From Ophioceras dolichostomum (taxonomy: Eukaryota > Ascomycota > Sordariomycetes > Magnaporthales > Ophioceraceae), in assembly GCA_003049485.1 (NCBI GenBank), contig PYST01000014.1, positions 1 to 64,000 of the forward strand: a stretch of DNA of 64,000 bases. Reading direction: 5' to 3'. Positions 59,023 to 64,000 of this stretch are shown here, in pieces (position 1 is the stretch's first letter; every line of letters starts with the position of its first letter). The notes beneath the pieces were generated by a model that saw nothing but the letters and a program-made list of their open reading frames with translations, had not been told where the DNA came from and did no database searches. A program made the position numbers and the translations under genes.

Positions 59023-62000
59023 ATGTCTTCGGCGTCCACTAGGTCCTGGAAGCCAAGTCGACGCCTCAAGAGCCTCCAGGATGGGAGGACCCGAGCCAGC
59101 TCACGGGGTGCCCAGCTCTCTCTGATGAGCCCCGACGAATCGTACAGCTACGCTCTCCGGATCGCCTACCTGCACTATCTGCTCCAACCCAAGAAGAAGC
59201 GAAAGGAGTATGTCAAGGTTGCGCGGCCGCCGCCCCGCGCCCACACGTCGAGTATCGGCGACCTGATGAAGGATCTCACCGGGGCCGCGGGAAGCTCCAG
59301 CTCCAATGTCAAGCTGCCACACAGCTTCCGCGGCGCGCTCGAGAAGAGGATGGAAGGCGTGCTGAGGGGCATCGAGAAGATGCAGGGCTTCAACGATGCT
59401 GCGGTCAAACGCACCTTCGGTGAGGCGTACACGGCCTTCACAGCCCAGGACTTTCGCAAGACCATCGACAAGGACCGCAAACTCGAGCCGCTCATCCTCA
59501 TCTTCTATACCGCCGCGAGCAAAGCCCAGGGTCGCGCGAAGGCCCCGGACGACCACTCCTGGAAGGTGTTGGTCGACCGCCATCTCGCCCTGTTCGTAAG
59601 GCTCGTCATCGCCATTCTCCGGGACCACGGCAGCGACCGCGAGAAGCCCGAGCTGATGTCGCGGCTGGCGACCCTCGAGAAGAAGCTGCTCACCAACGAC
59701 CAGGACCTGTACCTGGACACCGGCCAGGAGGGCGAACACAAAACCATCGAGGTGGAGATACCGTTGACGCACGAGGTCCGCGATATGCCTATGGTGCTAT
59801 TCGTCGCCTCCGTGTTCGCGAGGGAGCCCTCCTCCGTTCAGGGCGATATCGACGCGGGCCGCCCGCTCTGGACGGAGGAGAACGCCCTGAAGGACCTGAA
59901 GTCGTACCAGCACCGGCTGAACTCGAACATGCACGGCGCCCTACGGAGACAGGACTTCGACGTGGACGATTCGTTTGAGGAGTTCAAGAAGGCCGAAGGC
60001 CCTCTTCTGTCGCAGATGATGCTCGATATCCTCACAGCCCGGCCAGAGCTTGCCAAGACCTCGACTGGCGGAGCAGAAAAACCGCTGCCAGTTCGCCCAA
60101 CTTCGATGTACGGGGAGGACCAGGCGTACGCAGACCTGAGTCGCATGATCTCAAGCCCAGACTCCACTTCCAACCCCTTCAGTTTCGACGGCACTCTCAG
60201 CCTTGGTTCACTGTCAATGGACGACACGGCGAGCATCAGGGCCGTAGATGAGGCAAGCTACACCTTCATTCCGCCGGATCCCCGAGCGTGCTACAAGCAG
60301 ATTGTGCAACAGACCATCGCATATGACATCATCAACCGCGACCCATCCTCGCCCTGTCCGCTGCTCTCCTCGCAGTCCGAAGCTTTCCTGGCCGAGCTGG
60401 CGGTTCACTGGCGGCTCCCCCAGCAAACGCGGTACATCGCGTTCCTGGAGGTGGCTTCCCAGAAGTTCCTTGATAAGGAACTCACAATCGAAGAGCTGAG
60501 CTCGACTTTCGATCTGGTCAAGGAGGTAGCGCCAGACGCGAAGAAGCCGCCTCACATCCAGTTCTATTCCAGCCGCCTCGTCGATATTGACCGAAGCAAG
60601 TGGACGATGCACGACTTGTCGGCATACCAGCACGTGCTATACAGACTCAACGATGCCTTGCTGCGCGACGTCCTCGAGCTGCTATCGAGGTGCTATGAGC
60701 CCAAGCCGCCGTCGATAGCTGCTGTGTTGATGTTCCTCATGAACAACATCCACAACGACGATGCTTTCTCGCAGAAGCCTGAGGACGCGGATGAGTACAC
60801 AGAAGTGCTCACGGATAACCTTAAACAGGCGGCTATGGATGTCTACCGGGCATATCTGGATGAGGAGCTCCCTCAGAGCCAGGAGGACTGGAACTTTCTT
60901 CACGTGGTCAAGCTTGGGCAGAAGGTGGTCGCTCTCAGCGAGAAGGTGCAGAAGCGGTATCGCAAGAACCCGCAGGTCATGGGTGTCTCCCCCCACGGCG
61001 TGCTCGTTGAGACTATGTTCCCGGTCTTCGAGGATGATGCCAAGGCCATCATCGAACGCATCCTGCAGGTGGCCAGGGATCGGGACTCTGAGGTGCACCT
61101 CCAAGACGGCTTCGACCTGTACCAAGAACTCGTCGAGATCCGGAAAATCCATGTGTCGTCGCTGCCCGAAAAGCCGTTCTCGTTTTCCGTGGAGGACCTG
61201 CTGGAGGAATTCGTGTGGCGGTATCTGAAGAATGCCGAATCTCGCATGGAGGAGTTCGTCGACAACGCGGTCAAGCAGGACCCGTTCCAGGTGAGGTCGA
61301 AGAACCCGGAAGGGGTTGCATCAGACGTGGAGCGCCACAGCGTATCTATCCTGGACATATTCACACTGTTCAACCAATCCGTTGAACAGATCTACAACCT
61401 CCAGTGGGATAACGACGTCCACCACGCGCGGTTCATGACGGCACTTTCCAGAGCCATCGCGGCTGGCATCGGGCGCTACTGCGAAGTTGTCGAGCAGAAG
61501 TTCTCCAAGGAGATGGACCGGCCTACTGCGCAGGAAATCGCTGCAGCCTCCCAGACGACCCAGGAGCGATTCATGCAGTACGCCAAGGACGCTCTCAGCA
61601 CAAAGGAGAAGGTTGAACCCTTCCAGTTCTACCGGGAGGTGAGTCAACGCGCTGCCTTGCATCGCTCTGGTTTATCGGTAAGATCACAGCGAGCAAAATG
61701 CTAACCTGGAACGAATCCCTGCCATCCAAACAGTCGTTCGTTAAACTGAACAACATCGAGTATGCCATGCAAGCTCTGGACAAACTGGAGAAGATGGTCA
61801 ACGTCGACGGTTGCGCCGATGTGATCCGCAGGGCCGGCGTGCCCGCACTGCCCAACGCCCGGGCCTCCAAGTTCGTGTTTACCATCAAGATTGTGGAGGC
61901 TGAGGATCTCAAGGTTTGCGACGCCAACGGGACTAGTGACCCGTACGTTGTACTTTGCGACGAGTATCAGAAGCGCCTCGCCAAGACGCGTATTGTGATG

Positions 62001-63404
62001 CGGAACCTCAATCCTCGGTGGGACGAGTCGGTCGACATCGACGTGCAGGGTCCCCTTAACCTCATTGCCACCATCTGGGACTACGACACCTTCGGCGATC
62101 ACGACTTCGTTGGGCGGACGTCGCTGAAGCTGGATCCCAAGCACTTCAGCGACTACCTTCCTCGCGAGTTCTGGCTTGACCTCGACACTCAGGGGAGGCT
62201 GCTCCTGAGGGTCAGCATGGAGGGCGAGCGGGACGACATCCAGTTCTACTTCGGAAAGGCGTTCAGGCACTTGAAGCGCACGGAACGAGACATGGTGCGG
62301 AAGGTGACCGAAAAGGTGAGCATCTGTTCCAGCGTCTCTCCCAACTCATTCCTATCGGCTGTTTCTCAGCCAAGCTCGCTTGATCCCTGAACATCGGACC
62401 GCACTAACATGGTTGGCGACAACGTACAGCTTATCACGCACATCAACACGTCTCTGTCACACGACGCACTGAAGAGTCTCCTGAGCCGAGGCATCGCCTC
62501 ATCCGTGGCGTCCCTTTGGCAGAAACGCACATCAAAACTGGCACCGCTGACGCAGGCTGACATCGAAAACGCGCTCAAGTCGCTGTTCACCTACTTCGAT
62601 GAGAACTTCGCAATCATGAAGCAAACGCTGACGGACGCGACTATGCTGGCGGTCATGACCCGGCTCTGGAAAGAGGTGCTCATGGCGATTGAGGGCCTGC
62701 TCGTGCCACCATTGTCGGACAAACCATCGATTCAGAAGCCCCTCACACAGACGGAATTGGATGTTGTGTATAAGTGGTTGCAGCTTCTGTTCGACTTCTT
62801 CCACGCCAAGGATGACCAAGGCGAGGTTCTAGGCGTTCCCGCCGACATCCTGAAGTCTCCAAAGTGGCACGAGCTCGCGTCGCTCAACTTCTTCTACTTC
62901 GACACCACCGACAACCTGATCCGGACTTCTGAGCGCATGGTGGCCGCCACGGCCCAGCGCGCCCAGCAGCAGCTTCAGGCCGCTAACGCTGCCAGCGGTA
63001 GCAACAGCCACCGGCTCTCGGCACCCGCGTCTCTCATGGGGCCCTCGCTGGCGCCGAGCGTGGGCGCCGGCCCGGCGTTCGCGAGCATGGGCACCATCCG
63101 GAGGGGGAAGAGTATCATGATGAGCCGCAACCTAGGCACGATGCGGAAGGCTAAGGAGGAAAAGCGGCGCGAGGCCCAGGCGGATCCCTCGGACGATATG
63201 ATCCTCCGCATCCTGCGCATGCGGCCCGAGGCCGCCGGCTACCTGAAGGAGAGGCACCGGCAGAAGGAGCGCATGGCCGCCCACCAGGCCGCCGCGATGA
63301 TCGTCCGTCAGAGCGTCCACCAGGGACGGAACTCCGGAGGCGGCGGTGGGTCGCCGGCATTCGGAGGTGCTCAGTACGCCCGGAACAACCTGCCCAGGAG
63401 ATAG
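59023..63404 (+). CDS. Munc13/UNC13-like protein with MUN/MHD and C2 domains (Git1-related)
   Basis: Animal Munc13 primes vesicles by opening syntaxin; fission yeast Git1 is a related C2/Munc13-homology protein needed for glucose-cAMP signalling. Exons 59023-61638, 61734-62315 and 62430-63404 give 1390 residues. The long N-terminal half carries the fungal-specific and MUN-like helical regions (PDESYSYALRIAYLHYLLQPKKKRKEYVK, YSSRLVDIDRSKWTMHDLSAYQHVLYRLNDALLRDVLELLSRCYEP, FVWRYLKNAESRMEEFVDNAVKQDPF). A C2 domain lies near 917-1008 with Ca-binding-type Asp clusters (DANGTSDPYV, WDYDTFGDHDF). MHD2-like helices follow (KQTLTDATMLAVMTRLWKEVL). The C-terminus is Arg/Lys/Gly-rich. Introns are 95 and 114 nt, the second with a CTAAC branch site. 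Start choice is uncertain within the first 35 residues. Confidence 0.9.
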
Positions 63405-64000
63405 TTCTACCAGGACGGTGGTGGTCCGGGGCGTCGACGGTCCGCGGGAGAGAGATCAGAACGGTCAAGAGAAGCAAGCGAAGAAGTGAAAGGAGGAATA
63501 AAGAGAAGAAGTGGAGAGCGGGGAACCATCTAAGAAGCAGAACAAGAAGAAGAAGAGTAAAGGAAAAGAGAGAGAAAGAGACAGCAAACGCCAAGAAACT
63601 TTCGATCACGCCTATAGTCCAAGTCAGAGAGAGTATCGGGGGTAGGTAAGGTAGGTATGAACGAAGTGCGGTGTTGGGTACCGATACCCCCAGACCATGT
63701 TAGTTGAAACTGCGTTTTCGCAGAGAGATATCAGATTTTATAAGGAGCATGCAGGACTGCCTGTACATATGGGAAGGATTGAGCATAGCAAATACTCAGA
63801 ACCGAACGGGGATGTCTCTTCAACATACCTACCTAATTAATGGGCCGGTCAGTGTTGGCGATATGTCGTATAGGTCGGGGACTGCAAGCCTGACTAATAG
63901 TCGCTGTTTTTAATATTTTCAACATTAGCATCCTATGTTCTTTCTTATACCGCATACTCGGGAGAGAAGTGCGGCTCCAGTTTACGGGCAGTTGGGCAGG
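63405..64000. other. 3' flank of the UNC13-like gene to the window edge
   Basis: About 0.6 kb. It begins purine-rich (63470-63600), then has GGTAGGTAAGGTAGG near 63640 and TACCTACCTAATTAATGGG near 63826. No gene seen. Confidence 0.5.

Overview
The window is nuclear DNA from a filamentous ascomycete, most likely a Sordariomycete. The signs are short introns (about 40-105 nt in most genes) with GTAAGT/GTATGT/GTACGT donors and CTAAC-type branch sites, GC-rich codon use, CT-rich promoter-side DNA, and proteins that read as orthologues of Neurospora and relatives (ARG-13-type ornithine carrier, PRD-4/CHK2 kinase, mL59). I see about 20 protein genes and no transposon, rRNA, CRISPR array, biosynthetic cluster or convincing tRNA. 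All exon boundaries were worked out by hand from splice signals, frame continuity and family knowledge, and no transcript evidence was available.

Layout, left to right. 1-8 kb: a zinc-ribbon-like protein of unknown function (+), then the proteasome ATPase Rpt1 (-) head-to-head with the chaperonin subunit CCT4 (+). 8-13.8 kb: the RNA effector Ars2/SERRATE (-) facing away from a TspO/MBR membrane protein (+). 13.8-18.4 kb: a mitochondrial ornithine carrier (-) and the splicing helicase Prp28 (-). 19.4-21.3 kb: mitochondrial ribosomal protein mL59 and diphthamide J-protein Dph4 (both +). 22-25.5 kb: 14-3-3 (-) and the F1-ATPase inhibitor IF1 (+). 26-31.3 kb: nucleoporin Nsp1 (-) and an acidic protein with DDFGDF motifs (+). 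31.9-33.7 kb: eIF2-gamma (-). A gene-poor stretch of 4.6 kb follows. 38.3-45.1 kb: a four-pass membrane protein (+), a small single-pass presumed mitochondrial protein (+), UMP-CMP kinase (+) and eIF3m (-). 46.7-49 kb: FHA-domain checkpoint kinase PRD-4/CHK2 (+). 49-52 kb: a spacer holding an uninterrupted (CT)n tract of about 731 bp. 52-56.4 kb: a BAR-PH-ArfGAP protein (-) with a likely N-myristoylation signal. 59-63.4 kb: a Munc13/UNC13-like C2 protein (+).

Most genes are conserved housekeeping or cell-regulation genes: protein synthesis and folding (eIF2-gamma, eIF3m, mL59, Dph4, CCT4, Rpt1), RNA processing (Ars2, Prp28), mitochondria (carrier, IF1, TspO, mL59), signalling (14-3-3, PRD-4) and membrane traffic or nuclear pores (ArfGAP, UNC13, Nsp1). 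They do not form a single pathway. Head-to-head pairs are frequent, and most of their shared upstream regions contain a CACGTG element.

The most unusual items are the giant (CT)n tract, a proteasome gene whose ATG is a three-base coding exon, tandem repeats in the presequence of the ornithine carrier and just after the Prp28 stop codon, and a predicted lipid-anchored ArfGAP. I did not find a clearly new multi-gene system.
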